The notes: generated from the letters alone by a model not told the origin. A DNA stretch of 64,000 nucleotides from Nitzschia sp. DOCU1 (GCA_951394045.1 OX595997.1:620001-684000), one strand, 5' to 3'; counted from the stretch's first letter, positions 1 through 11,261 are shown. Made by a program: numbers and translations.

Positions 1-1312
1 CATCACGATGCGACGGAGAGGTGCTCCGTCCCAGCTGTTTTAGCGAGCAGCCCCCCCCCGCCCCATAATCTGCTGCTGAGAAGTCAAACGAGTCTAATGA
101 CGTGTTTGTTGACCAACAAGAGAGCAGCCCCCTTGCTAGCTGCCGCCGTTTGTTGTGGCCTTCTGAGTGGTCTACAACCTATATCTCCTTAGACTACTAG
201 GGTGCAAGGACAGAGCCCGGTTTCGTCATCTCAGTCGATGTGCAGAACTGTCAAACAAGCCCAGTGTCTCATCATGGTGAACAAAGAAACAATGCATCAT
301 TGTCCTATGATCTGCTGCAGGTAGCTATCTTCCGTCGTCGAGGTATTAGCTAACTGGATAGTGCGTGATTTACACTAATTTATCTATTGTCGTCGGGGCA
401 GGATCAAGGAACAGAATACTATCCTTTATTAGCAGCATCACATTAAACACACCACGACCCAGCGAAAGGACTGGGTAAGCGTTGTTTGATGTTCTTAACC
501 ATAACGGGGGACATCGCGCGAAGTCGCCCTACTTTTAACCCCTAAAGCACTCTACCCCCGCCGCAAGGCGCTATGAACCAGATGCTTCGAACATGAAACA
601 AACGGGACTACCGGTATGTATGTTGCAACCAGGTACCCGACAAACGCAACCATACCACCCAATAGAACGGTGCGAACCCAACCGATGAGAACAGTGCGAA
701 CCCTACCCGGTATGGCTGGTAGACTCCGTGGCCTTCCGTCCCGACACTCCGAGACAAATTGAGCGAAAGATTTGCGACGACTTGCGGAGAGACCACGTCA
801 TTCCCGATCCATTCGTGCGACATTTAATGGACCCAATGGCACGATCTCTCTGTGGTTTTGTTCCACATAGTCGACGTCGCAACGACACGATTTCGAATTT
901 CTAAATGGAGGATCTATAAGCAAAATTATCGGAATTGGAGAGCGTTATTTAAGAGCATGTATGACGTGGAGCGTAGGAGTTCCTGTTGAGCCCGCGCATA
1001 CGTATGTGAGGCGGGTCATGAAAAATCTTCATGTATGATTATCTTCATTACTCGTAGGGCCTCTCTACTCCAATCAAGATCGTCGGACCCACTTTGCAAC
1101 AAAGACCGAGTGGGACGTTATCAAATCTTCTCGCTCGCGCGTCGGAACGAAGAGAAAGAGTAGCATTGCCGCAGAGGAATTCGATGGGCAGGAGGCAAGA
1201 GAGGAACTCCCCGGCCATAGTCAAATGGGGAGTGATCGTAAGCGCGAGAAGCACCTCAAGTCTCCTTCGGCAACCATCTCTCCAGAACTGCAAATCGTTC
1301 ATCTCGCACCAC
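1..1312. other. Intergenic, left edge to bZIP gene
   Basis: No convincing gene is visible. Short open frames here start with non-ATG codons or lack any recognisable domain. A two-copy imperfect direct repeat containing GAACxGTGCGAACCC lies at about 664-716. One copy of the recurrent CTACCGGTA palindrome is at 608-616. The reading frame of the downstream bZIP gene is open back to about 1094, so the region right of 1094 could contain 5' coding sequence or 5' UTR. An in-frame ATG at 1184 would add 48 residues before the 1328 start. Confidence 0.5.
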
Positions 1313-1327
1313 ATGCGAGTCTTAACG

Positions 1328-3654
1328 ATGAACAGTCAAGAGGCCTATTACTATGGGGCCGAGCCAGTAAAGCATCAAGAGGATCCAAGTAGCCGAACCA
1401 CATCTCCTACAGTCTTGCTTCATCCTGGCCATTCGGATTGTGCGGGTTCTCCATTGGCAGCGTCCCAGAGTACCTTGAGCACAAGTAGTGTTATTTCTTC
1501 CGAGCAATACAACTATAGCCTCCCAGGGCAGAATCACCACTACATGGGGCATCCTCCTGCTAATGGTATGCCTGGATCCCCCATGGCAACACCAGGCTCG
1601 TCCACCATTCCTGTTCCAGTTAGATCTGCTAGCTGGGCGGCGGGATCCCAACAAGAGAGTCCCTCAAGCGTTCCCGCGATCATCACGACTCAGAATGGAG
1701 AAGGTTCTGAGATGAGCTCGGCATCGTCTATCCCCAGCTTCAAGCTTCAGCAGAAATCCTCCAGCAAGCCTCTGTCTGCAGTAAAGAAAAAGCAAAGTGC
1801 TAAGAAGATCGACAAAACATCCAGCGGAGGGAAGAACGGGGAAACTGTGAACGCTCGTAGGCAAAAGCGCTTGGAGCGCAACCGAGAATCAGCTCGACTT
1901 TCTCGTCGTCGTCGTAAGCAGTACCTAGAAGTCCTGGAAGAACGAGTGACCCAGCTTTCACTCGAGATGGATCAGGGACGCAGGGCTCACGCAGCTGCAG
2001 CTATCGAAACAGTTTTGGCAAAACGCCGAGAACTTTTGAACGCGGCGATTGATCCAAACCTTGTGTTGCCAACATTAGATGGTGCATTGAGTCGAACGTC
2101 AAGAGAACTCTCTGTACTGACCACCTTCCAGATGCAGCAATTGAAGAGTTTTGCTCTTCCGGCTCATTCCAAGTTCGTTTTGTGGTTGACTCTTCAGGGT
2201 GATGTTTACTTCCGGGGTGGCCGTGCGGCCAGTGAACGCCTATCGGCAGCTCGTATCGGAGAGAGGGTAAGTTGCTTGACTCAGTAGTTGGTACGGGGGT
2301 CGCCTGCGCCATATTCTTTACTCACTTGACGTTTTTGAATCATTAGATGCTGCACAGCGGGAACGATAGGGTGACGCCCATCAACTCAATGTGGCCCTTG
2401 TTCTGTAATGAGGTTGGCTTGTCCTACGACCAGGAGGAGCGCGTGCGTAACTATCAGCGAACCTTACTTCAGGACTCTCCAACGTGGCTTGAACGCCACA
2501 GTGCGAGGGCCTCTACTCTGGTGATGCAGTCTTTTCATGACAGCCTGAATGCAGTGGGGGCGCGTTTGCATCAGCGAGAGTGCACGTCCACCTCTAGATT
2601 GACTGGCGCTCAGAGAATTAAATTCTTGTCTTGGGCCGAAAAGAACGGGGAACGACTACGTCAGAAATTCCATGCCAAGCGCCAGAATCTCGGGAAGGAG
2701 AAAGAAACCGACGAATTCAAGATTTCTTCTACTCAACACATTGCTGCAAACCTATATATCTTGAATGATCGTTTGCAGAAAGTGCTCGCCCAGTTCCCCC
2801 CGAATGTGGAGCTGGTGAATGCTGCATACCTAAAGCGATTATCCCGTCGTCCAAGCTTTGAGTCGCTGGGTCAGCAAAAGGACGAACTCGCGTCTCCAAT
2901 GACCCGTGAGAATTCCTTTGCTTCATCGGGATCCTTGAAGCGCAGCGTATCGTCTCTCAGCATGGTGAGCGAAAACGGGGAGGAAAAACCACCGCAACAA
3001 GTCAGCCCCGAAGACGGCGAAGGAACCGCTGCCCCACTGATCGAACAGGAGCTTGGTTTCGTGAAGAAGATCATTCCGCCAATCGTCCAACCGGTTCTAC
3101 CTCCCGCTCCTGCGCCTGTCGCCCTGCCGCCTGCGCCGCAAGCTTACCACCACCACCACTATGCCCCTCCGGCTTCGACACACCACCCTCATCATCACGA
3201 AGTGCACTCGTCCCCATACCCGCCGATTGCACACCAATATCAAAACCAACCTTACTCTGCGCCAGTTCATCATCACGCTCCGGCTCCTCACCACTCGATG
3301 CCGCCACCACCTGCCCCCGTTCCGGCGCCGGCCCCTTATCAGACCTACTACACGGCTCCGCCACCGGCTCCGATGGCCCATCCACAGCCTGTCTACGCCC
3401 AGCAAGTTGCGCCTCAACCGCCTGTTGTGTACAGCGCACCGCCTCCACATGCAACCCCAGTTCCTGCACAGGCTCCTCCATCTGCTGATGGTCCTCATCA
3501 TGCACGCAAGAGTTCGTTCCTGCCCCCGCATTTGAATGTCGTGCCAGAAGAAATGTTTTCGGCCGCGGACGGAGCCGAGGACTTCCTGATGAGTCTCATT
3601 GATGACGGCGACTGGGCAATCGGCGAGGGAATCGACATGGACACGACTTCTTAA
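1328..3654 (+). CDS. bZIP transcription factor with long C-terminal extension
   Basis: Nuclear DNA-binding regulator. Exons are 1328-2266 and 2347-3654, with an 80-bp GTAAGT..TTAG intron between complete codons; the product is 748 aa. The basic region (residues about 175-195) carries NRESARLSR, the canonical N-x7-R signature, followed by a leucine zipper to about residue 225. A roughly 200-residue region of predicted helices follows, then a His/Pro-rich low-complexity tract (about 555-695) and an acidic C-terminus containing DFLMSLIDDGDW, a plausible activation segment. ATG 1328 starts MNSQEAYYYG; ATG 1313 lies five codons upstream in the same frame. The bZIP call is secure. The target genes, and whether the extension is a known domain such as a DOG1-like one, are unknown. 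Confidence 0.9.
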
Positions 3655-4748
3655 AGAGCTTTGCCGCATCAGCGTATGAGTAGAGTGGTCCTCCAACAAT
3701 TCCTTCACTCCTATACATCACTTCATCTTTCACCACACGACCCATCTATAGACATACATACACGAATTCTCTACCAAAGACATACTGCGCAGCATCCATT
3801 ATGGCCAAGGCGGCTTGGAACTGTGGAACGAGGTCTACATACACGAAATCTCTACCGAAGAAACGAAGCCACATAGTGCAGCATTCCTTATTGGCCAGGG
3901 CGGCCTGGGAATGTGCACCGAAGAAGAAAAAGTTTTCATCACCCTTTGCTAGCTGACAGAAGCGGCAAATTTGGGTGTCTCAAAGAAGAACTCCTCTTCG
4001 AAACTATTTCGTCATGCTATACTATCTGGCATGACAAAAGCGATCTCTTCGAACCACTTGCCTCAATTCACGTAGACCATTTCATCATACACACGCAGTG
4101 CGCAAGTGGATTTCATTCCCACCTGAATAAACCTAACGGCTATTATCAAAAGTAAAATTCTCTCTTTGAAACAGCATTACCTACTAGCTAGAGTAGTAGA
4201 GGACTCCTTGCAGTACCATGATGCCTCCCTGATTAGTTGTTGGCGATGACGATGCCCCAGCACCCAGTCTGCCCTTGCTATGAATATGGCGAAAGCAGCC
4301 CAGCTTAATAGAGATAGTACCAGGTACGCACCTATCCCAGAATATCATGGCAGTAATACGACTACCGGCAATAGACGATCGGAAGAGGGCGATCGCTTCG
4401 CTCTGCACTCACCGCCGATATCCAAAAAGTCTTCGCCTTCGCTCTACCGCGCGCCGATGCGCATTTCCCAAAATATCCGACTCACTGGAGCATAATCTTT
4501 ACGATGTCGCAGGAAGCATCTGTCCTTGCATCCGTCGCTGCAAACCTGCACCCGGCACCATCCATCCATCGCGCCGACCGCCGAGAGGACCAAAAATGAA
4601 GCGGATCGAACTTTTGGGAACTTGTATGTGCAGTCGCGACAGTATTCGAACTCACCCATGCCATAGAACTTTGATTCATTCGGGTTCACTTAAAAGGAGT
4701 AACATCAGGAACAGATTTCAGCAGCAACAGCAACAGTAAAAGAAGATT
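3655..4748. other. Intergenic between bZIP and AAMP-like genes
   Basis: Probably the 3' UTR of the bZIP gene and the promoter/5' UTR of the WD40 gene. Only short unconvincing frames occur. It contains an imperfect tandem duplication (listed separately) and a short CAG/CAA run just before the next start (about 4718-4737). Confidence 0.5.
3755..3916. repeat. Imperfect tandem duplication, unit about 81 bp
   Basis: Two diverged direct copies, about 3755-3825 and 3836-3915. Both begin TACATACACGAA, continue with TCTCTACC, share GCAGCATTCC/GCAGCATCCA, and end in GGCCAxGGCGGC followed by AxxTGTG. It lies in the bZIP 3' flank. It has no coding potential and looks like a simple local duplication. Confidence 0.75.
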
Positions 4749-6197
4749 ATGGATCCAACGCAAGAGGAAGAGGAAACCATGAACGTTGAGCCCTTGGTGG
4801 CCGACGGCCAGCCACAAGAAGATTTGTTGGTGGACGACGAGGAGGATGATGCTCCCGAATTCATCGACATGAATGATGCAGTAGAAGTGAATGTGGACGA
4901 CGATGTTCCAATGGATGATGATGATGATGACGACGTGGTGACTACGACAGGAGAAGAAGGGCAACAACAACAACAAGTGTCAAGTGTTCCTGTAGTGGAC
5001 ATGGCCAAGGCGAAACTAGAAACGCATTCCGATGCCGTTTATGCCGTGGCGTCACATCTCGATGAGCATGGAAATTTGTTGCTGATTTCGGGTGGAGGAG
5101 ATGACAAGTCATTTTTGCACAAAATCGGTACTACAGGATCTAAGTATGCCATTGCCTCGCAACCACTTTCCTACCAACACTCGGACACGGCATCGTGTGT
5201 AGCCTTGAACCTCAAATACGTGTCGGAAGATTTGAAAAAGACACCCCGATTGGCAGCTGTTGGAAGTTATGATGGCGCCATTATCTTGTATGATCCTGAT
5301 ACGGCGGAACAAAAACTTAAATTGGAAGGCCCATCAGATGTGGAGTGGATTTCCTTCCATCCAAAAGGCGGAAGTGTCTTGTTGGCTGGATCGGGCGATG
5401 GAACGGTTTGGATGTTTCATATTCCATTGAACCGATGTCTACAAGTATTTGTGGGACACGAGCAAGCTGTTAGTGCTGGTTGCTTTTCTCCCGATGGGAA
5501 ATGGGCGTTGAGTGCCAGTGAGGATGGTACGCTTCGAATCTGGGCACCAAAGACTGGGATCAATAAACATGTATTCCGTACCGGCGACGCAGGATTGACA
5601 TGTATCGCCAACAATGGTGGCAGTGATGGTATGCTGGTTCTCGTTGGGGGCGAAGATGGCCAAGCACATGTATGCCATATCGGAACAAAAAAGATTGTAG
5701 CTACCTTGCGTCATTTTGAAATCCCAGCACAAGCTGCCTCTGCTCAAGGCGACGAGGACGAGGAGATGGAATACCCCATGAGCGTCGAAGCGGTTGGATT
5801 CTTTCCAGCTCAACCGAACTGGTGTGCTACTGGTGGAGTAGATGGAAAGTTGAAGATCTGGGACTTGGCAGTTGATGGACAATGCCGACGAGTCTGCGTG
5901 CCGCCCCAAGATGACACGAGTGGTGCTGATAGTATTACGCGCCTTTGCTGGCACCCCAAGCTTCCACTTGTGTTTACAACGTCTACAAGTGGCAAAGTGC
6001 GTCTGTGGGATGCTCGAAGTGGAAGCCTATTGACGACTTTGACAGGACACTCTGACGTTATCAATGATTCGGACGTGGAATTCTTGGAGAATGGAAACGC
6101 GCTTGTCGTCACTGCTGGAGACGATAAAACGGTTCGAGTATTCGAAGTGGATATTAATGGGCTACTCTCGCAGCAAGTTGCTAGTGTTTCGTCCTGA
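4749..6197 (+). CDS. AAMP: WD40 protein of the AAMP/Sqt1 family
   Basis: Intronless, 482 aa, starting at ATG 4749. An acidic N-terminus rich in Asp, Glu and Gln (residues 1-95) precedes a WD40 propeller filling the rest. Blades are recognisable from repeated GH/D...D/W ends, for example GSGDGTVWMF, SASEDGTLRIW, TGGVDGKLKIWD, GKVRLWDARSG and GDDKTVRVFE. The segment DVEWISFHPKG...LLAGSGDGTVWMF is characteristic of AAMP and yeast Sqt1. The family includes Sqt1, a cytosolic chaperone for ribosomal protein uL16 whose acidic extension is typical. A role in 60S assembly is inferred from the family. It converges on the next gene with a 136-bp gap. Confidence 0.85.
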   Translation: MDPTQEEEETMNVEPLVADGQPQEDLLVDDEEDDAPEFIDMNDAVEVNVDDDVPMDDDDDDDVVTTTGEEGQQQQQVSSVPVVDMAKAKLETHSDAVYAVASHLDEHGNLLLISGGGDDKSFLHKIGTTGSKYAIASQPLSYQHSDTASCVALNLKYVSEDLKKTPRLAAVGSYDGAIILYDPDTAEQKLKLEGPSDVEWISFHPKGGSVLLAGSGDGTVWMFHIPLNRCLQVFVGHEQAVSAGCFSPDGKWALSASEDGTLRIWAPKTGINKHVFRTGDAGLTCIANNGGSDGMLVLVGGEDGQAHVCHIGTKKIVATLRHFEIPAQAASAQGDEDEEMEYPMSVEAVGFFPAQPNWCATGGVDGKLKIWDLAVDGQCRRVCVPPQDDTSGADSITRLCWHPKLPLVFTTSTSGKVRLWDARSGSLLTTLTGHSDVINDSDVEFLENGNALVVTAGDDKTVRVFEVDINGLLSQQVASVSS

Positions 6198-6333
6198 AGT
6201 AATTTTTTCAAAGACCGTTGTGTATTTCAAGCTATTTTTGACTCCGTGATGATATCCCTTTCATAGCTGGCATAGAATTGATTGACTCCTCAAGCAGAAT
6301 TATCTAGTTTATATGAACAAATACAGTCATTGT

Positions 6334-7458
6334 TTAGTTCTCTGTCGAGGAGGTGGGTAGTGTTGTGCGTCTGGTCAGTTTCTTCATGCCCAACGAAGCA
6401 GCGCTACGTTGTCCGGACGATTCACCGATTTGCTGGACAGCCGTTTGGATTGTCTTCTTTGCCTCGGCATCATCCAAAATAAGGTGCACGTGGCTAACTT
6501 GGGTCTTGTGCGATCGCAATGTTCGCAAGCGAGGAAGATTCGTCTTGCCACTCTCCAGGTCGCTGGACAGGGTGTTGAGGCGACGGATAGTCCTTTCCAA
6601 CTCGTCGTGCTTGGGTGAGTTAGGCTTGACCTCCAATTGGGCTCGTTTGACATCCCTGGTCAATTCTGACACGAAGCTCTTAAAGACGTGAAGGGGAATG
6701 TTATGTCGTTGCTCTTCTAGGTCGTCTTCGCGGTCTTCAGTGCCAAACGCATCGCTGTTAATGTACTTTTCCGTGGCCCAAATGACATACTTGGCATGTA
6801 GTTGAAACAATAGCCGCATGAAAAACAAGCCTTCAAATTTCTCTCCGTGGTGATACACGACACAGGTTCCGTCGTCGTATCGATGATAGCCAAAATTTTG
6901 AGTCATCTCCCACAGCTTGAACCCTCCCATAAAGCTCGGCGCGAAATCACAAAAGTGTTCCTTCTTATTGAACCAGCTCAAAGTATCTGGTTCACCATCC
7001 CCGTTCGTATCGACTTCCTTTTCATCAAAATTAATAGACACTTGGAGTTCCCCAGGACCGAGCAAACCCCACGCGTGAATAGTGCCATCTTCATCAAACT
7101 CGGCATTGCGCATCATAAACTTGACCATGAATGGCAACACACAAAAGACTTCCATGAAATCCTCCGTCCCATAAAAGTCGGCTAAGTCTTGTGAGGATTT
7201 AAAAGTGACAAACTTTTCATCGAAAAAATTCTCGGCAGACCCCAGGTAGTATTGAGCTGCACCCATTGTGAGACCAAACGCGCCAATCTTTGCCAGCCTT
7301 CTGGACCGGCCAGCGCTGAATTGGGCAAAGAGTGAGGTCGGCTTGTGGGGGGTTTGCTGATGAAAGGCTTGGGCAGTGCCCTTAAAACGTCGTCCCACAG
7401 TGCGGGAAAGTGACGCCATCGTCTTGGATCGAACCATACGTTGAAGAGTGAACGACAT
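6334..7458 (-). CDS. Unknown protein, probably organelle-targeted
   Basis: 374 aa from ATG 7458; the frame is open upstream to 7539 but only with a GTG. I do not recognise the family. The N-terminus (MSFTLQRMVRSK, then Arg/Ser/Thr-rich to about residue 50, no acidic residues) looks like a mitochondrial presequence. A weak hydrophobic stretch (IGAFGLTMGAAQYYL, about 58-72) follows. The central part is rich in Trp, Phe and Asp, with DTNGDGEPDTLSWF resembling a single calcium-loop-like acidic segment. The C-terminal third is predicted helical and basic (DELERTIRRLN). It could be a mitochondrial membrane-associated protein conserved in stramenopiles, but this is inference only. Confidence 0.75.
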   Translation of the reverse strand: MSFTLQRMVRSKTMASLSRTVGRRFKGTAQAFHQQTPHKPTSLFAQFSAGRSRRLAKIGAFGLTMGAAQYYLGSAENFFDEKFVTFKSSQDLADFYGTEDFMEVFCVLPFMVKFMMRNAEFDEDGTIHAWGLLGPGELQVSINFDEKEVDTNGDGEPDTLSWFNKKEHFCDFAPSFMGGFKLWEMTQNFGYHRYDDGTCVVYHHGEKFEGLFFMRLLFQLHAKYVIWATEKYINSDAFGTEDREDDLEEQRHNIPLHVFKSFVSELTRDVKRAQLEVKPNSPKHDELERTIRRLNTLSSDLESGKTNLPRLRTLRSHKTQVSHVHLILDDAEAKKTIQTAVQQIGESSGQRSAASLGMKKLTRRTTLPTSSTEN

Positions 7459-8785
7459 GGTGGTAGGAAAGATGTGGGTGTATTGTACAATTGGGAGAGA
7501 AGTGCTCTCTGGATTTCCAGTTGTGGAATTTGTGAGCACATGATTGCCGATCGACGATCAACCTGGAACAAACTGGGTGTTGTTTGCTCGGCGGACCCCG
7601 ATCGTATTGGTGGCAATGACATCATTACCGCGGAAGCTGCCTCAAAATGTGAGCGACCTTGATGGATTAAGCGCCAACCGAATTCGGTAGCCATCGGTCG
7701 TATCCTTCTCAGCCCATCGCGGGGTATTTGTTCTTTGGTCGTTTGGCCCATACTTTGCCCAGAGTTGTGTTCGGCATGGCCTTTACCTTGCATGGATTTC
7801 CAAACGTGCGTAACGTGTTAAATGGAAATGTGTCTGCGGTATGTCGTTCCCTCCGACTCCACTATGGTAGATTCAAGAGAAGATTCGGGGGCAATAGTTT
7901 CATTTTCTGGCGGGAAATCCACGATCGAACGAGACAAGGCACGTGCGTCCGGCCCTGGGGTCTGTAATTCTGTCCTCTCGCTCGGCATCAAGAAAAGGCA
8001 ACACTCCAAGAGGATCAGTCCTAACTACCGGTAGGCAATGGCAGCCATCCGCGATTTCCACAACTCTCAGCTGTCACGACGTCCCTTGTCGGCTACCAGA
8101 ACGGAAGTCTCTCCTTCCACTTGCCATTGCGTCTTGTATCCTTCCAGGGAAGAAACCGAAATGTACCATGATAGGAATGTGAAGAAATCATGTCGGCCTC
8201 GATTGATCCGTCGCCCCCTCTAGAGCCCCCAACATTCGTTCCCTTGAAAACTTGCCGCCGTCACTGCATATATTACCGAGCATTCCACCAGTCTTCTTGC
8301 AATCGAACGTCCGATGGCCACATGCATTGTTATGACTGCAAGAATCTTCTTTTTCCCAACGTATCCCTTTGCCACACAGCGTCCAACCATGGTGGCAGCA
8401 TCACGTTGAAGAATCAACGACACCCGTTGTTCCCACAGTGGTCTACCGCACCGCCGCAGTGTCGTCTATGATATTCTGCAAGTGCTCGCCAGAAGAAAAT
8501 TCTTCCCTTGAGACTTTTGGGATACCCATGGTCAATGGTGGAGGTGCTCAACGCACCGACCGACCGTGATGAGATCCACGCTGACCATCGTTGAGATACG
8601 GTGCCGTTCCACTAGAGGAAACCAAGATCTTTTTGTGTGGGAGGCATCCTCACAATCGACAGCAACCAAAGCCGTTTCTTCCGCTTTTGCTTATAATTTT
8701 GTCCCAGGTAATTTTGTCCCAGGGCAGAATTCCAGTTGAACCTTCCGAGACGACGACGTATCGCAAAAGTGTTGCCTACCACATC
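7459..8785. other. Intergenic between unknown protein and methyltransferase
   Basis: About 1.3 kb between divergent genes. Overlapping short frames on both strands have no domain signal. A CTACCGGTAG palindrome lies at 8025-8034. A two-copy 14-bp direct repeat of AATTTTGTCCCAGG is at about 8695-8722, just before the methyltransferase start. Presumed promoters for both flanking genes. Confidence 0.5.
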
Positions 8786-9736
8786 ATGGCATTGTACGGA
8801 AAGGCAGAGTATTGGGATGAGCGTTACCGTGAAACGGAAAGGTGAGAAAACGTAGAGGATGTTTTGTGGCAGCCATTACAAAATTCGAACGCCCTCAACC
8901 ATTGCCGCCTTGTTGTTGTTGCTCACTCGAAAGTTCGGGACCTTATGACTGGTATCAATCGTACCAATCCGTCCGTCATTTGCTGAGCATCCAGGCCTTG
9001 ATAGCAGCTACCAAGCTCGGTGCAGATAGCTCATTTCCATCTTACGATAAGTGTCGTGTCCTCAACTTGGGATGTGGCAACTCAACGTTTGCGGAAGACA
9101 TGATTCGGGACGGCTGGAAAGGCACTATTACAAATGTGGACTTTTCTCCCGTGGTCATTGAGCAAATGAAAAAGAAGTATTGTAACTCGGACTTTACTAC
9201 AAAGTACGATTGCCCGGAGATGAAATTTGTTTGTGCGGATGTTACCAAGGGACTCCCATTTGACGATAATTCGTTCGACTTGATTGTTTGTAAGGGCACT
9301 TTTGACGCCATACTTTGCAGCGCTGGGTCTGTCGCTGGGGCGGCGACTGTCGTTGCGGAATGCTCTCGCGTTTTAGCCAATGGTCATGGGGTTCTCTTTT
9401 TGGTTTCGTACGGTAACCCTGACAGTCGCGTCGTGTTTTTGGAGCACGACAATGACCTTTCATTCTACTGGAAGGAAGTTAGCATTCACAATATCGGTAG
9501 GAAGACTCATGGACGGTAAGTGTTATCATTCGGAACGGCCGATGCTACATAGAGAACTGACAATGTCGAATCGTATTTCCAGGAATGAATACTACATTTA
9601 TATTTGTCGCAAGCAAGGGGAAGAGAAAACTCGACCCCGTCAACGAGCTATCCTCGCTTCTTTGACGAAGGAGAATCATACTGGGGCACAACATGTTCCT
9701 TCGGGGCCAATGGCGGTATCTGCAAAGAAGAATTGA
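8786..9736 (+). CDS. SAM-dependent methyltransferase, METTL13/EEF1AKNMT-like
   Basis: Three exons: 8786-8841, 8934-9515 and 9583-9736, with introns of 92 and 67 bp that restore the frame exactly; product 263 aa. The N-terminus YGKAEYWDERY followed after splicing by YDWYQSY is the signature of the small METTL13-like class I methyltransferases. Motif I is LNLGCGNSTFAEDM (about residues 61-74), the acidic loop is TNVDFSPVVIEQM, and the post-motif is FDLIVCKGTFDAILC. The C-terminal strand NEYYIYICRK also matches the family. The substrate is probably a protein lysine or N-terminus, as for relatives acting on eEF1A, but cannot be read here. The last exon overlaps the 3' end of the opposite-strand gene by 89 bp. 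Confidence 0.85.
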
Positions 9737-11261
9737 TACGGGCCTTCGTTCGCATCAACTCTGCTACTTGTTGGGCTCTCGCACTACTCAAAGCATTCGT
9801 TTGTGCATGCGAATGGCTTTGGGTGAGATTAGCCGTAGTAGTGGACGGTAAAATATTAGGCTTGCGTGCTGTCGCTGGCAATGGAGGTTTCTGGTCTTGC
9901 TGACTCGCAGGTGGTTGCTGTTGCTCTGGGAACTCTCTCTCCGAAACCATACCTCCCCGTTCTTTTACCAATGAGGATGGTATGCCGACTGGTGGATTCT
10001 GGTTTTGCTTTGGAGGTGGTTTCTGGACTTGCTTCTTCGGCAGCCGTTTCTGCCTTTCCTCATCAGATCGTCGCACTTGCTTTGGGAAGTCTCGATCCAA
10101 CACTGTGCCTCCTCGTTCTTCCACCAGTCTAGATATCAAGCGGCTGTAGCCACCCGTTGAGCGTACGAAATATTTGGCATGCGACATATAGTAAAGGTCC
10201 TGGTCCGGGTTGTCTTCTCCGTTGACTCTTAAAGTCGTAACATTGTAGCCAGCGGCACGAATAGCATCGGCCAAACATTGAGTATAGACTTTCGACTTGG
10301 GGAACGCTTCGGGTCTATGGGAGCCCCCCTTTAGCGCCACCTTGGTCAGGCCCGATTCTCGAATAATGGACAGGTATTGGCTTATGCTCCGGATGCCATT
10401 TGGATAGTACGTACTTGGCCCGTGATTAGTTTCATGGCCGTCGCGAAGCATTTGAAAAGGGGTGGTTTTCTTACCCACATACCAAGATAAGTCCATGACG
10501 TCGCCGAGCCGCAAATGTATGACTAGTTCATCGTCCTCGGGTATTCGCCATGATTCGTTGTAGGGATATGGGTTGGTTTTGTATCGATCAAAGAGCTTGT
10601 TCAAGAATGCGAGATTGGCGCCGGCGTTAGCAGCATTAATAATCGTATTGTTTTTGGAGGCAGTTTTATTGCAAGCCTCCTCGCCTCGCCAATACTCGCC
10701 AGCGATTGACAGTTCCTTTAGGCCGCTGGCTTTAATAGCATCCCTACAATGCCTGCATTCTACGTTGATGCAATCACCTAACCGATATAAAACCCATTGC
10801 ACCTTGTAGGGAACACTTAGGTTGGTTTTGTATTGCTGTTGAACGCAACTTTCAATCCATGCATCGGAAGGTATCCACTTCTGAGAACGATCATCCGTAA
10901 TAGTATTGTTGCTGGTTGAAGAATTGTTTCCATTAACGTGGTGATGGTGTTCTTGCTGTCCATCAGTCGAGTCTGGATTGGTAGCGTTTGTTTGAAAAAC
11001 TGAAACAAGATCGTTATTTACACGATGATCGTCGGGGGAAGAGTCGTGCTGCTGAAGCTTTTCTTCTTGTTGGTGGACGACGATGATGTTTCCCTCTTCT
11101 TGTTCGATTCTACTTGTAATCTGAGAGAGTGTTTTCCCTTCGAACACCAGATTAAAGAGGGTCAGAAGATAAACACATAAAAATGTCAGGAACTTCTTCT
11201 TTCCAGAAACTTCGGGCATGTTTCCCCAGCAGGAAAAATCATGACAGATCCGTATCGGCAT
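9648..11261 (-). CDS. Type II membrane fucosyltransferase-like protein, copy 1
   Basis: 537 aa from ATG 11261. A short cytosolic tail and one transmembrane anchor (about residues 24-40, FLTFLCVYLLTLFNLVF) precede a lumenal Asn/Gln/His-rich stem with several N-x-S/T sites. The globular domain has paired Cys (CINVECRHC), ELVIHLRLGDVMD (about 245-257), GLTKVALKGGSH, NPDQDLYYMSHAKYFV and GGYSRLIS (about 370). HLR-x-GD and the SRLI end resemble the nucleotide-sugar sites of GT-B fucosyltransferases (GT11/GT23 type). I infer a Golgi glycosyltransferase; acceptor unknown. Compared with copy 2 it has a 120-residue Pro/Gln-rich tail. The frame is open upstream to a TTG at 11363. Its closest relative is the partial copy at 63310. 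Confidence 0.75.
   Translation of the reverse strand: MPIRICHDFSCWGNMPEVSGKKKFLTFLCVYLLTLFNLVFEGKTLSQITSRIEQEEGNIIVVHQQEEKLQQHDSSPDDHRVNNDLVSVFQTNATNPDSTDGQQEHHHHVNGNNSSTSNNTITDDRSQKWIPSDAWIESCVQQQYKTNLSVPYKVQWVLYRLGDCINVECRHCRDAIKASGLKELSIAGEYWRGEEACNKTASKNNTIINAANAGANLAFLNKLFDRYKTNPYPYNESWRIPEDDELVIHLRLGDVMDLSWYVGKKTTPFQMLRDGHETNHGPSTYYPNGIRSISQYLSIIRESGLTKVALKGGSHRPEAFPKSKVYTQCLADAIRAAGYNVTTLRVNGEDNPDQDLYYMSHAKYFVRSTGGYSRLISRLVEERGGTVLDRDFPKQVRRSDEERQKRLPKKQVQKPPPKQNQNPPVGIPSSLVKERGGMVSEREFPEQQQPPASQQDQKPPLPATARKPNILPSTTTANLTQSHSHAQTNALSSARAQQVAELMRTKARINSSLQIPPLAPKEHVVPQYDSPSSKKRG

Noticed and set aside
3097..3708. 203-codon minus-strand frame opposite the bZIP gene
   Set aside because: It is the antisense of the His/Pro-rich low-complexity part of the bZIP protein, which leaves several frames open. 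The Arg/Val-only composition is not protein-like.
5439..5954. 171-codon minus-strand frame inside the WD40 gene
   Set aside because: Antisense to a well-conserved coding region, with no domain of its own.
7182..7793. 203-codon minus-strand frame overlapping the unknown protein at 6334-7458
   Set aside because: It overlaps the better frame, with Trp/Arg/Pro-rich composition and no recognisable N-terminus or domain.
10573..10809. Plus-strand frame almost identical to a minus-strand frame at 63759-63992
   Set aside because: The similarity is real but simply reflects the antisense of the duplicated fucosyltransferase-like genes, not a separate conserved gene.
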